A stretch of DNA of 29,994 nt, from positions 1 through 29,994 of the IMG/VR virus record IMGVR_UViG_3300030380_005164; one strand, written 5' to 3'. A program made the position numbers and the translations under genes. This document shows positions 13,638 to 20,144 of this stretch, one piece after another. Each line of letters opens with the position of its first letter. Position 1 is the first letter of the stretch. The stretch is from a virus. The notes under the pieces were generated by a model. That model was not told the origin of the DNA, did no database searches, and saw nothing but the letters and a program-made list of their open reading frames with translations.

Positions 13638-13666
13638 AAGATATTCTTATTTTCTTGCAATGTCAA
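13638..13666 (-). promoter_or_regulatory. Leftward sigma70-type promoter of the replication operon
   Basis: On the minus strand a perfect TTGACA (13666-13661) and TATCTT (13643-13638) are separated by 17 bp. The predicted start near 13631 lies about 26 nt before the ATG at 13605, with AGGAGG in the leader. It would drive the genes from 13605 down to the terminator at 4976-4939. It overlaps the rightward promoter of the SNF2 gene. Confidence 0.6.
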
Positions 13667-13683
13667 TAGTAGGATTGTAAAAT
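13655..13683 (+). promoter_or_regulatory. Rightward promoter of the SNF2 gene
   Basis: TTGCAA (13655-13660) and TAAAAT (13678-13683) are separated by 17 bp, with a TG one base before the -10. The ATG lies 10 bp after the -10, so a transcript would start at or next to the start codon. A small inverted repeat (GTAGG...CCTAC, 13669-13689) spans the -10. The -35 abuts that of the divergent promoter. Confidence 0.5.
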
Positions 13684-13692
13684 ACCTACCAT

Positions 13693-15093
13693 ATGTATGA
13701 ATATAAAACACAACCGTTTGAACATCAAAGAGAAGCTTTAATCAATGGAGCTGAAAAAGAAGTATACGCCTATCTTATGGAGATGGGTACAGGTAAAACT
13801 AAAGTATCTATTGATAATGCTGCGTATTTATACCAACAAAATAAAATAAAAATGTGTGTAGTTATAGCACCTAATTCTGTATATCAAAATTGGAAAGACG
13901 AAATAAATATGCACTGCCCGGTAGCTAACTCGATTTTTGTATATAAAATTGATAAAGGTTTTAAATACACTGAGGGCAAATTAAATTTTATTCTTATGAA
14001 TGTAGAAGCTTTTAGCCATAAGTCGGGAGTAAGTTTCCTTGAACAAATTCTTAAATACTATGGGGTATACTCCATGGTGGTGCTTGACGAATCAACTACA
14101 ATTAAAAACAGAACAGCAAAACGAACTAAATCTTTGCTTAAACTAGGTAAAATGAGTAAATACCGTAGGATTCTGACTGGATCACCTGTGACCAAATCAC
14201 CTTTAGATTTATTTTCTCAGTTTCAGTTTTTAAAACCAAACCTATTAGGGACAGATAATTTTTATGTGTTTAGAGCAAAATACTGTGTGATGCACGATAT
14301 ACCGTCGCCGTCTGGTAAACGAATTAGCATACCGAACTATTACATTAACTTAGATGAATTAGAATCAAAAATAAAAGCACACTCTTTTAGAGTATTGAAA
14401 AAAGACTGTTTAGATCTAAAACCGAAAGTATATACAAAAAGATTTGTTGGTATGAAGAAAGATCAGGCAGAGGCTTATGCACAGTTAGCTGAGTTCGCCA
14501 GGACTATTATACATAACGATGAAATCAGTTATAACAACAAACTTACAGAGATATTAAAACTACATGAGTTGACCGATGGTTTTTATACATCTGACGATGG
14601 CCAGAAGAAAGATCTACCATCAGCAAAACTAGATGAACTTTTACACATATTAGAAGAGACTAGTGGCAAGGTAATTATTTGGGCAAATTATGTTAGATCT
14701 ATTGAAAAGATTATTTTGACCTTACAAAAAAAATACGGCACGGATAGTGTGGTTGCCATCTATGGAAAGATACCCGCAAAAGATAGACCAGGAATTAATC
14801 ATCGTTTTCAAAACGACAATGCTGTTAAATTTTTTGTAGGTAATCCACAAACCGCAGGTTACGGAATAAATCTTACCAGTGCCAACACAGTCATTTATTA
14901 TAGTAACAATTATAATTTAGAATATAGACAGCAATCAGAAGATCGTGCACACCGAGCTGGACAAAAAGGACAAGTTTTATATATTGATTTGGTCTGTAAA
15001 AATACAGTGGATGAACTAATTATTAAATCTTTAAAAAATAAAATACAAATCTCGTCAAAAACGCTCGGAGAGGAAATTGACAACTATTTATGA
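13693..15093 (+). CDS. SNF2-family DNA helicase/translocase
   Basis: A 466-residue ATPase of superfamily 2, the only long gene on the plus strand. Motif I is MEMGTGKTK (29-37). Motif Ia lies near VVIAPNSVYQNW, motif II is LDEST (131-135; DEAH/DEGH is usual) and motif III is LTGSPV (161-166). The second RecA lobe has GKVIIWANYVRSIEKI, then TAGYGINLTSANTVIYYSNN and the arginine-finger block QQSEDRAHRAGQKGQ. Both lobes are complete, and no extra DNA-binding domain is visible. Phage members are assumed to remodel protein-DNA complexes or aid replication and recombination. It has no Shine-Dalgarno and looks leaderless. It is transcribed divergently from the replication operon. Confidence 0.9.
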   Translation: MYEYKTQPFEHQREALINGAEKEVYAYLMEMGTGKTKVSIDNAAYLYQQNKIKMCVVIAPNSVYQNWKDEINMHCPVANSIFVYKIDKGFKYTEGKLNFILMNVEAFSHKSGVSFLEQILKYYGVYSMVVLDESTTIKNRTAKRTKSLLKLGKMSKYRRILTGSPVTKSPLDLFSQFQFLKPNLLGTDNFYVFRAKYCVMHDIPSPSGKRISIPNYYINLDELESKIKAHSFRVLKKDCLDLKPKVYTKRFVGMKKDQAEAYAQLAEFARTIIHNDEISYNNKLTEILKLHELTDGFYTSDDGQKKDLPSAKLDELLHILEETSGKVIIWANYVRSIEKIILTLQKKYGTDSVVAIYGKIPAKDRPGINHRFQNDNAVKFFVGNPQTAGYGINLTSANTVIYYSNNYNLEYRQQSEDRAHRAGQKGQVLYIDLVCKNTVDELIIKSLKNKIQISSKTLGEEIDNYL

Positions 15094-15098
15094 AAATA

Positions 15099-15132
15099 AT
15101 AGCCCTCTACAAGGCTATATTTGAGCTTTTTT
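15099..15132. terminator. Probable bidirectional terminator between convergent genes
   Basis: ATAGCC (15099-15104) and GGCTAT (15113-15118) form a 6-bp stem with an 8-nt loop. T-rich sequence follows in both directions (ATTTGAGCTTTTTT on plus, TATTTTC on minus). A second small stem, GCTTT/AAAGC, lies at 15125-15137. It separates the rightward SNF2 gene from the leftward nuclease gene. Confidence 0.45.
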
Positions 15133-15195
15133 AAAGCACCCTAACCCAATTAGTCATAAAATAAATAAACCGTCTAAATTGTACGGTAAAAGGGC

Positions 15196-15915
15196 TTAGA
15201 ATTGATTTTTGTTGGTTTGGTAGTATTTTTCTACCCGATTCATCCATTTTTTCTCATATTCGTCTAACATAACCTCATTCATAAGAAATTGTTGAAAAAC
15301 TAAATCTTTAGTACAGATTAAAATTAAACCTTGTAAAATTTTACCGTATTGTTTTTTGTGAGCCAAAGAATATGCAGCGATTTGATAAAAGTAATCTTCA
15401 ATCCATTCTTCTCTTTTTGGTTTGTTTGATTGTTTAAAATCAGCGATGGTTGGTTTACCATTGTAGACACAAACCAAATCAGTTGAACCCGCCCATTTAT
15501 CTTCATACGCAAGATTTACTTCTGTTCCATACACCTCAGAAAGATTAGCTAAGTTTTCTACGATAGTGTGTGCCATCATTCTTGGTAGCGAACCTTCTGA
15601 CCCCAGGTTTAAATATCCTTGACCCTTCATATATTGTTCTAAAACATAGTGCATTTCTGTGCCACGCTTTGCAGCTTGAGCCGTGATCCGTGATGCTTCA
15701 GTATAGCCCACTCGTTCACGCCAACGATCTAATGACTGTTGTTTTTCTTTTGATTGAGTGCCTGACAATATTGTTGTAACGCTAGGTACTTTTTTATCTT
15801 TTACATTGTAAGTACGAATCTTTTCATCATTCCTGGTGAGCTGATTATAATTATATATTGGGTTTAATTTAAAGTCAGTGATTGTAAAAGAAGTATCATT
15901 CCTTATTATTTTCAT
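15196..15915 (-). CDS. RecB-like PD-(D/E)XK exonuclease
   Basis: 239 residues with the full RecB/Cas4-type nuclease pattern: AAKRGTEMHYVLEQYM (His89), a Glu near 132, WAGSTDLVCVYNG (Asp146), IADFKQS (Asp159, Lys161) and QIAAYSLAH (Gln178, motif QxxxY). This arrangement binds two metal ions and hydrolyses DNA. In podophages such enzymes take the role of the T7 gp6 or lambda exonuclease in host DNA breakdown, recombination and primer removal. The ATG at 15915 lies within the end of the sugar dehydrogenase gene (20-bp overlap) with only a weak AAGAA upstream. The PSVTTILSG region near residues 44-52 is common in phage members. Confidence 0.85.
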   Translation of the reverse strand: MKIIRNDTSFTITDFKLNPIYNYNQLTRNDEKIRTYNVKDKKVPSVTTILSGTQSKEKQQSLDRWRERVGYTEASRITAQAAKRGTEMHYVLEQYMKGQGYLNLGSEGSLPRMMAHTIVENLANLSEVYGTEVNLAYEDKWAGSTDLVCVYNGKPTIADFKQSNKPKREEWIEDYFYQIAAYSLAHKKQYGKILQGLILICTKDLVFQQFLMNEVMLDEYEKKWMNRVEKYYQTNKNQF

Positions 15916-16651
15916 TTCTTATTGTCTTGTTGTATTTAATTGTTTCCTCAATAATACTTAATTTTGTGGAAAAATACAAAGCTGAAGCATAAATAGCATT
16001 AATATCTTTGATTAAACAACTTCCGCCAAAACCACGCTCTTTGGTTACTAAACTGTGAGAACTGCCGATACGTGGATCCCCGGTAATCGCTTTTCTCACT
16101 TGGTTGTAATCTAAACCCGATGCTGTGCATAAGTCATAGACTTGATTGAAAAACGACACCTTCAAAGCTAAAAAACTATTTCTAAAATATTTCCCCAGGA
16201 TTAATTCTTCTGGTTCAAATACTTCAACATAAGGTGCAAAATATATTTTTTGAAAAATTTTTGTCCAAAAAGGTATTTCGTCTCCACCAATCAACACATG
16301 TTCACAATTTTTTACATCTTCAAGACTGGTTTTTTCTCGTAGGAACTCTGGTGAAAAAGCCATTTTTTTTTCATAAGTTTTTTTGCAATGTCTCCAACCT
16401 TCTAAAGAAATCGTGCTTTTGATTAAAATGGGTACATCGGGACAAGCACGAATCACTTCGTATACATTACGCATGTCACAAACACCGCCATTGCCCTGTG
16501 GCGTGGACACACATACGATGACTGCATCACTATCCTCTTTTATTTTATTATTAGTATATTTCGGATCTACAATTTCTATTTCGTAATGTGGAGACAAAAT
16601 AGATTCAAATGCCTTACCGACATACCCGTAACCTACAATGATAATTTTCAT
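15896..16651 (-). CDS. Short UDP-glucose/GDP-mannose dehydrogenase family enzyme
   Basis: The family oxidises a nucleotide sugar's C6 hydroxyl to the acid with NAD+, for example UDP-glucose to UDP-glucuronate. Seen here: Rossmann GYGYVG (7-12), VCVSTPQGNGG (46-56), IKSTISLEG (77-85), MAFSPEFLRE (97-106), KYFRNSFLALKVSFFNQ (154-170), and GFGGSCLIKD (207-216) with catalytic Cys212. All catalytic parts are present. At 251 residues it lacks the C-terminal sugar-nucleotide-binding domain of typical 400-450-residue enzymes, so substrate and activity are uncertain. The ATG overlaps the upstream stop (ATGA), and the end overlaps the RecB-like gene. It may serve the two glycosyltransferases at 27626-29327 or alter host polysaccharide, by inference. 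Confidence 0.8.
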   Translation of the reverse strand: MKIIIVGYGYVGKAFESILSPHYEIEIVDPKYTNNKIKEDSDAVIVCVSTPQGNGGVCDMRNVYEVIRACPDVPILIKSTISLEGWRHCKKTYEKKMAFSPEFLREKTSLEDVKNCEHVLIGGDEIPFWTKIFQKIYFAPYVEVFEPEELILGKYFRNSFLALKVSFFNQVYDLCTASGLDYNQVRKAITGDPRIGSSHSLVTKERGFGGSCLIKDINAIYASALYFSTKLSIIEETIKYNKTIRNENNKE

Positions 16652-17334
16652 TTTTTGTTTTTATCTTCAGGTGCATACAAGTTGTTAAAAGTATACTCCC
16701 AATCCATGTAACTGTCATGTGCTTCTGCTTTATGTGTCCATTGTGACGGTATGAAATCAGGTGGTCCGTTGCCCGTGACCCACATAGCAGGAGAGGTGAC
16801 TCTTACTCTGTTGTTTGGTAATGCTACAAAACAACCTTTCCAGGGTCCTTCAGTCAAGGCTAGAACATGAGATTGTTTGTGTTGAGCTGGATCGTCTGCT
16901 ATTTCACTATTAGTGTAGTCCACGGTGAAATAATACTTAGCGGTGTAAAACTCACCTTCAATACGAGCCAACCAAGGACTAGAACTTGTTCTGTCAAATA
17001 CAACAATAGAATGATCCCTGGAGGACACATCCCAAGGTTGAGCGATATGTGTTGGCATAGGTGGTGGCATCTGATCTAAAGGTTCATCTTCAACTAAGGC
17101 GGTGATTGGCATACGAGCCCACATAGCACCACCATGAGGATTCTCTAAACGATTCTCCTCGTCTTCACAACCAGTAAAGATAACTTGAAAACTTAAACAA
17201 CGATCTGGAATACAATTAACTGCGATAACATAACAGTGTAGGAACTCACCATGATAAGCACGATGGTTGTGTGTAAATTCTTTTCTTACCCAAGCTTTTA
17301 AAACTAAAGGTATGTTTGATATTAAATGTGACAA
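16648..17334 (-). CDS. Hypothetical protein (228 aa), TTG start
   Basis: An intact frame of about 228 residues. The only usual start between the upstream in-frame stop and clearly coding sequence is a TTG at 17334, with AGAG about 8 nt upstream. There is no ATG or GTG alternative near it. The protein begins MSHLISNIPLVLKAWVRKEF, is rich in Trp, His and Pro, and ends in a charged tail (APEDKNKK). The AWVRKEFTHNHRAYHGEF segment resembles hypothetical proteins I recall from marine podophages, with no known function. No transmembrane segment. It is linked by ATGA to the dehydrogenase gene and follows the basic repeat gene by two bases, so the three are one transcription unit. Confidence 0.7.
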   Translation of the reverse strand: MSHLISNIPLVLKAWVRKEFTHNHRAYHGEFLHCYVIAVNCIPDRCLSFQVIFTGCEDEENRLENPHGGAMWARMPITALVEDEPLDQMPPPMPTHIAQPWDVSSRDHSIVVFDRTSSSPWLARIEGEFYTAKYYFTVDYTNSEIADDPAQHKQSHVLALTEGPWKGCFVALPNNRVRVTSPAMWVTGNGPPDFIPSQWTHKAEAHDSYMDWEYTFNNLYAPEDKNKK

Positions 17335-17336
17335 AT

Positions 17337-17552
17337 TTAAGCTCTAGAAACCTTCATCCCTAATCTTTTTGCAGCTGCTTTTAGTTGAGCCACGGTCATT
17401 GGTTTTACACCACCTTTACCCGTGCCTTTAGAATAGCCTTTAGCCATTTTACCAGCTTTAGCTTTCATCATTTTAGCTCCGCCTTTAGCGTAGCCTTTAG
17501 CCATTTTACCGCCTCTGGCTCTCATTACTTTTGAATTACCTTTAGTTTTCAT
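17337..17552 (-). CDS. Lys/Gly-rich repeat protein (71 aa)
   Basis: A strong AGGAG 8 nt before the ATG supports this small gene. The product is extremely basic. Its first two thirds consist of imperfect repeats around GKMAKGYAKGGAKMMK and AGKMAKGYSKG. The C-terminus, VKPMTVAQLKAAAKRLGMKV, forms one or two helices that resemble a SAP-type motif. Such a protein should bind DNA or RNA non-specifically, possibly inside the virion. Similar small GKM-repeat proteins occur in marine phages, from memory. It lies between the hypothetical 228-aa gene and the holin-like gene. Confidence 0.7.
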   Translation of the reverse strand: MKTKGNSKVMRARGGKMAKGYAKGGAKMMKAKAGKMAKGYSKGTGKGGVKPMTVAQLKAAAKRLGMKVSRA

Positions 17553-17563
17553 TTAAATAACTC

Positions 17564-17941
17564 CTACTTAGTAAATTTACCAATTGATTTTAAACCAAAA
17601 CTGGCTCCAATACTAGCCATAATTGACCATTGTAACCACTCTGGAAATGTGCCTAAAAACTCTATGCCCCTGGCAACATAGGGTTGAAAATAAGGTATGA
17701 AGCTAAAAATAATAATGGCTATAAACGTGAGAGTCCAAGCTTCGTCTTTCCAGCTATCATCAGAGGCTTTTGCCATGGTGGTCTCCCATTCAACCTTACC
17801 TTCCGCAACCTTCTTCTGTACAGCAGTTTTTGCGTCAATCTCTGCTATTTTTAAATCAGATTTAGCTTTAGCTTTCTTTGCACTATGTTCAAAATAACCA
17901 CCCACAGCTTTTGATAATCCATTAACAATAAGTCCAATCAT
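17564..17941 (-). CDS. Putative holin (3TM-holin-like)
   Basis: 125 residues with a charged, helical N-terminal half (EHSAKKAKAKSDLKIAEIDA) followed by hydrophobic spans: WTLTFIAIIIFSFIPYF (about 70-86) and a C-terminal one, WLQWSIMASIGASFGLKS. The layout and the W-K-D-E-x-W before the first span resemble the GTA/phage holin-of-3TMs family. Holins permeabilise the inner membrane to time lysis. The ATG overlaps the upstream gene's stop by four bases. Two more small membrane-anchored genes precede it, so this looks like a lysis or envelope cassette, although no endolysin is visible. Confidence 0.6.
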   Translation of the reverse strand: MIGLIVNGLSKAVGGYFEHSAKKAKAKSDLKIAEIDAKTAVQKKVAEGKVEWETTMAKASDDSWKDEAWTLTFIAIIIFSFIPYFQPYVARGIEFLGTFPEWLQWSIMASIGASFGLKSIGKFTK

Positions 17942-18168
17942 TTTACTTTCTCCAAAATAGTATCTAATTTTTCGCTGTTCTTTTGCACTTGAACTTTTAT
18001 ATATTCTAGCTCTACTTTAAGTCGGGTAATATCTTCTATCTTTTCTGACATCTTCTCTTGTGTTTCTTCTACGGCATACAAACGGTTCATACTAGCACCC
18101 CAGGCTACGCCAACCAAAACCAACATTGGTAGAACTTGTGTTATAACTTTTGTGTCCATCTTAATCAT
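17938..18168 (-). CDS. Membrane-anchored coiled-coil protein (76 aa)
   Basis: The protein has an N-terminal hydrophobic anchor (VLPMLVLVGVAWGASM, about 12-27) and then an unbroken helix with heptads (EETQEKMSEKIEDI, ending QVQKNSEKLDTILEKVK). This is a typical topology for a small periplasm-facing spanin-like or holin-partner protein. Start at the ATG that overlaps the upstream stop (ATGA); a second Met at codon 4 is possible. Its own stop overlaps the holin-like start in the same way. The role in lysis is inferred from neighbours, not from a motif. Confidence 0.6.
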   Translation of the reverse strand: MIKMDTKVITQVLPMLVLVGVAWGASMNRLYAVEETQEKMSEKIEDITRLKVELEYIKVQVQKNSEKLDTILEKVK

Positions 18169-18506
18169 TTGCCTAGGGGGTTGTCGTTAATAATGTCGTA
18201 AACTTTGGATAGTTCTCTTTCCATCCAAGCAGAGAGTTTATCTTCCATGTCTCCCATTTCTGTATCCATTTTCTCAAAGCTTTCCCAAACATCATCAATG
18301 TTTTCAATATTGAATTGTATTCGTTCTTCTGCTTGAGTAAGTCTGTCATTTAATGTACCTGTGTCACTACTGGCTATACTACCTTCCATAGCCACTAAAC
18401 GAGTGCTTAGGTCTGACATCCACCATACGAACCCACCTGCTGCTGGAACTACTGATAAGACTATCGTAAGTAGAACCGCTGGTGATAGCACTAATGTCTT
18501 GCTCAT
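18165..18506 (-). CDS. Membrane-anchored coiled-coil protein (113 aa)
   Basis: An AGGAG 7 nt before the ATG gives a confident start, although the first 128 bp are also the 3' end of the exported acidic protein in another frame. The N-terminus is hydrophobic (LVLSPAVLLTIVLSVVPAAG, 5-24; then FVWWMSDL). The rest is an acidic helical rod (LNDRLTQAEERIQFNIENID, MEDKLSAWMERELSKVY). The layout parallels the following 76-aa gene, so the pair might form an envelope-spanning or holin-regulating complex. No family named. Confidence 0.65.
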   Translation of the reverse strand: MSKTLVLSPAVLLTIVLSVVPAAGGFVWWMSDLSTRLVAMEGSIASSDTGTLNDRLTQAEERIQFNIENIDDVWESFEKMDTEMGDMEDKLSAWMERELSKVYDIINDNPLGK

Positions 18507-19731
18507 ATATCATCTCCTGTGTCAGTGACACTGTTTCTAATATTGTAATCGTTTGCGGTATTTCTTGCAATCCAATCAAATTGACCATATCTACTTGCTC
18601 AATCCCTGTATTCTTTTTAGTAGTTTCAGAAACTTGAGATTTAGATTGCTTAGGCTTTTGTTTAGTTTCAGCTTTAGGCTCATTTTTTGATTCTGCAACT
18701 TCTGTTTCTTCTTCTGATTCGGCTTTTTCTTCTTCTTCAGAGCTCTCTGTTTCTTCAACTTCTTCATTTTCAGCAAGATCTTCCTCCATGTCAGTTTCTT
18801 TTAATTCTTCTGGTTGTTCTACTACTTCTTCAGTTACCTCTGCAACTTCCTCTACTTCTATTTCTTGTATTTCTGGAATCTCCTCTACAATTTCAATTTC
18901 TTGTGGTACTTCAATCACTGTTGGTATTTCTATTTCAACAGAGGGTAAATCAGGTAACTCAGGTAAATTATTTACAGATACTTCTGGTTGCACTGGAGTA
19001 TCAATTATTACATCAGTTACAATTTCAGTGTCTAAACTAAGACCTTCAATCACAGTGTTTTCTATAATAGGTTCTATAACAGTTTCTACAATCGGTTCTA
19101 CAACAATTTCTACAATGGGTTCTACTATCACAGGTGCAATATATTCTTCAATAGTTAAAGTAAGACTAATATTATCTACAATTGGGCCATACCAGTTACT
19201 GCTATTGCCTGTGTCGTCTCCCGCAACATTAAGGTTTATATTTAAATTGTCAGTATTAAAATCACCTGTAACATCTTCAGTAAAAGAATAATCACTCCAC
19301 CCATCTTCATAAGGCACAGCAGTTGTATTGCTAATAACTTCTGCGGTATCAGTTGAAGTCAAGGTAACCGTGTTAGTTACCGTATCATCAGCACCAGCAT
19401 TACACCATTGACTGCCTGAATTACCACAACCAATGCTTTGAAAGTTCATGTGTATTTGTTTGACGATGTGATTGTCAGGTAGTTTATCCATGTCTATATC
19501 TTGACTAATGTAACCATCTTGATATCTAAATCTTATACTTTTAGATGCAGAATCAGAATAGGTGTTTGGATCACGCTTGACTTTGTTTTGATTATTATCA
19601 GACAACTCCCAATCAGAAGTATCGGTAGTAAAGCTGTCGTTATTCAGTAGGTTGTCCGTAGTCGTTTCTGCGTGGCTTGTTAACACCACCATGAACAACA
19701 TTAGGATTGACCATAATATGATTTTTGTCAT
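18379..19731 (-). CDS. Exported acidic repeat protein (450 aa)
   Basis: A Sec-type signal peptide is clear (MTKIILWSILMLFMVVLTSH, likely cleavage after SHA near residue 21). Residues about 25-190 look like a secreted beta-sandwich domain (DNLLNNDSFTTDTSDWELSD, ...GWSDYSF) such as a carbohydrate-binding-like module. Next come a Val/Ile/Glu/Pro low-complexity region with repeated PIVE units, a Glu-rich then Lys-rich stretch, and a C-terminal tail. A signal peptide on a phage protein this long is unusual, suggesting surface or periplasmic delivery. Both ends overlap neighbours in other frames (92 bp and 128 bp). The start has AGG about 9 nt upstream. Function unknown. Confidence 0.7.
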   Translation of the reverse strand: MTKIILWSILMLFMVVLTSHAETTTDNLLNNDSFTTDTSDWELSDNNQNKVKRDPNTYSDSASKSIRFRYQDGYISQDIDMDKLPDNHIVKQIHMNFQSIGCGNSGSQWCNAGADDTVTNTVTLTSTDTAEVISNTTAVPYEDGWSDYSFTEDVTGDFNTDNLNINLNVAGDDTGNSSNWYGPIVDNISLTLTIEEYIAPVIVEPIVEIVVEPIVETVIEPIIENTVIEGLSLDTEIVTDVIIDTPVQPEVSVNNLPELPDLPSVEIEIPTVIEVPQEIEIVEEIPEIQEIEVEEVAEVTEEVVEQPEELKETDMEEDLAENEEVEETESSEEEEKAESEEETEVAESKNEPKAETKQKPKQSKSQVSETTKKNTGIEQVDMVNLIGLQEIPQTITILETVSLTQEMIYEQDISAITSGSTYDSLISSSSSRWVRMVDVRPKHSFSGYGR

Positions 19732-20143
19732 TGATAATACCTAGTTCTATATACTTAGCTTTAGCTTCCTTACCGACTAAACCGTCTATTGGACACGGAG
19801 ACCCAGCAGCTAACATTGCACGAAATACTCGGATGTCTTGACAGAGAACTGCGGTGGCCGATACCTTGAGGCCAAGCTGTGCTAAACCCCTACTGAGCTT
19901 TAAACGCTCACAATTCATGTCTCTTACATGGGTACCAAAACTACCAGAGAAAATACCTGTGCCCACAGCACCACTTCTTACTACGACACAAACATCATTA
20001 CCACTGCCGATAGATAACCCAGGACTTATTGCCGAAGGTGGCGGTTGATCTTTATATCGGATTGTGGTTTCATTGCCGAAAATTAATGAACTAAAACTTA
20101 ACAGTGAGATAAGTAAGAATAGATTGATAAGTAACCTAATCAT
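19640..20143 (-). CDS. Exported hypothetical protein (167 aa)
   Basis: A signal peptide is plain: MIRLLINLFLLISLLSFSSL, with cleavage probably near residue 23. The mature part has PPPSAISPGLSIGSGNDVCV, THVRDMNCERLKLSRGLAQL and LCQDIRVFRAMLAAGSPCPI, with four Cys that could form disulfides in the periplasm. I recall this pattern as a widespread hypothetical in marine phages. Its last 92 bp overlap the start of the next exported protein in another frame. The ATG lies two bases from the stop of the large virion gene, with no ribosome site, so it is translated by coupling. It may act at the host envelope or on a virion surface. Confidence 0.7.
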   Translation of the reverse strand: MIRLLINLFLLISLLSFSSLIFGNETTIRYKDQPPPSAISPGLSIGSGNDVCVVVRSGAVGTGIFSGSFGTHVRDMNCERLKLSRGLAQLGLKVSATAVLCQDIRVFRAMLAAGSPCPIDGLVGKEAKAKYIELGIINDKNHIMVNPNVVHGGVNKPRRNDYGQPTE

Positions 20144-20144
20144 G

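Noticed and set aside
18591-18776. Lys-rich minus-strand ORF within the exported protein gene
   Set aside because: An out-of-frame shadow of the Glu/Lys-rich stretch with no ribosome site, unlike the nested ORF of the methyltransferase.
18687-19291. Plus-strand ORFs antisense to the acidic exported protein
   Set aside because: Leu- or Ser/Thr-rich low complexity mirrors the Glu/Val codons of the real gene; no start signal.
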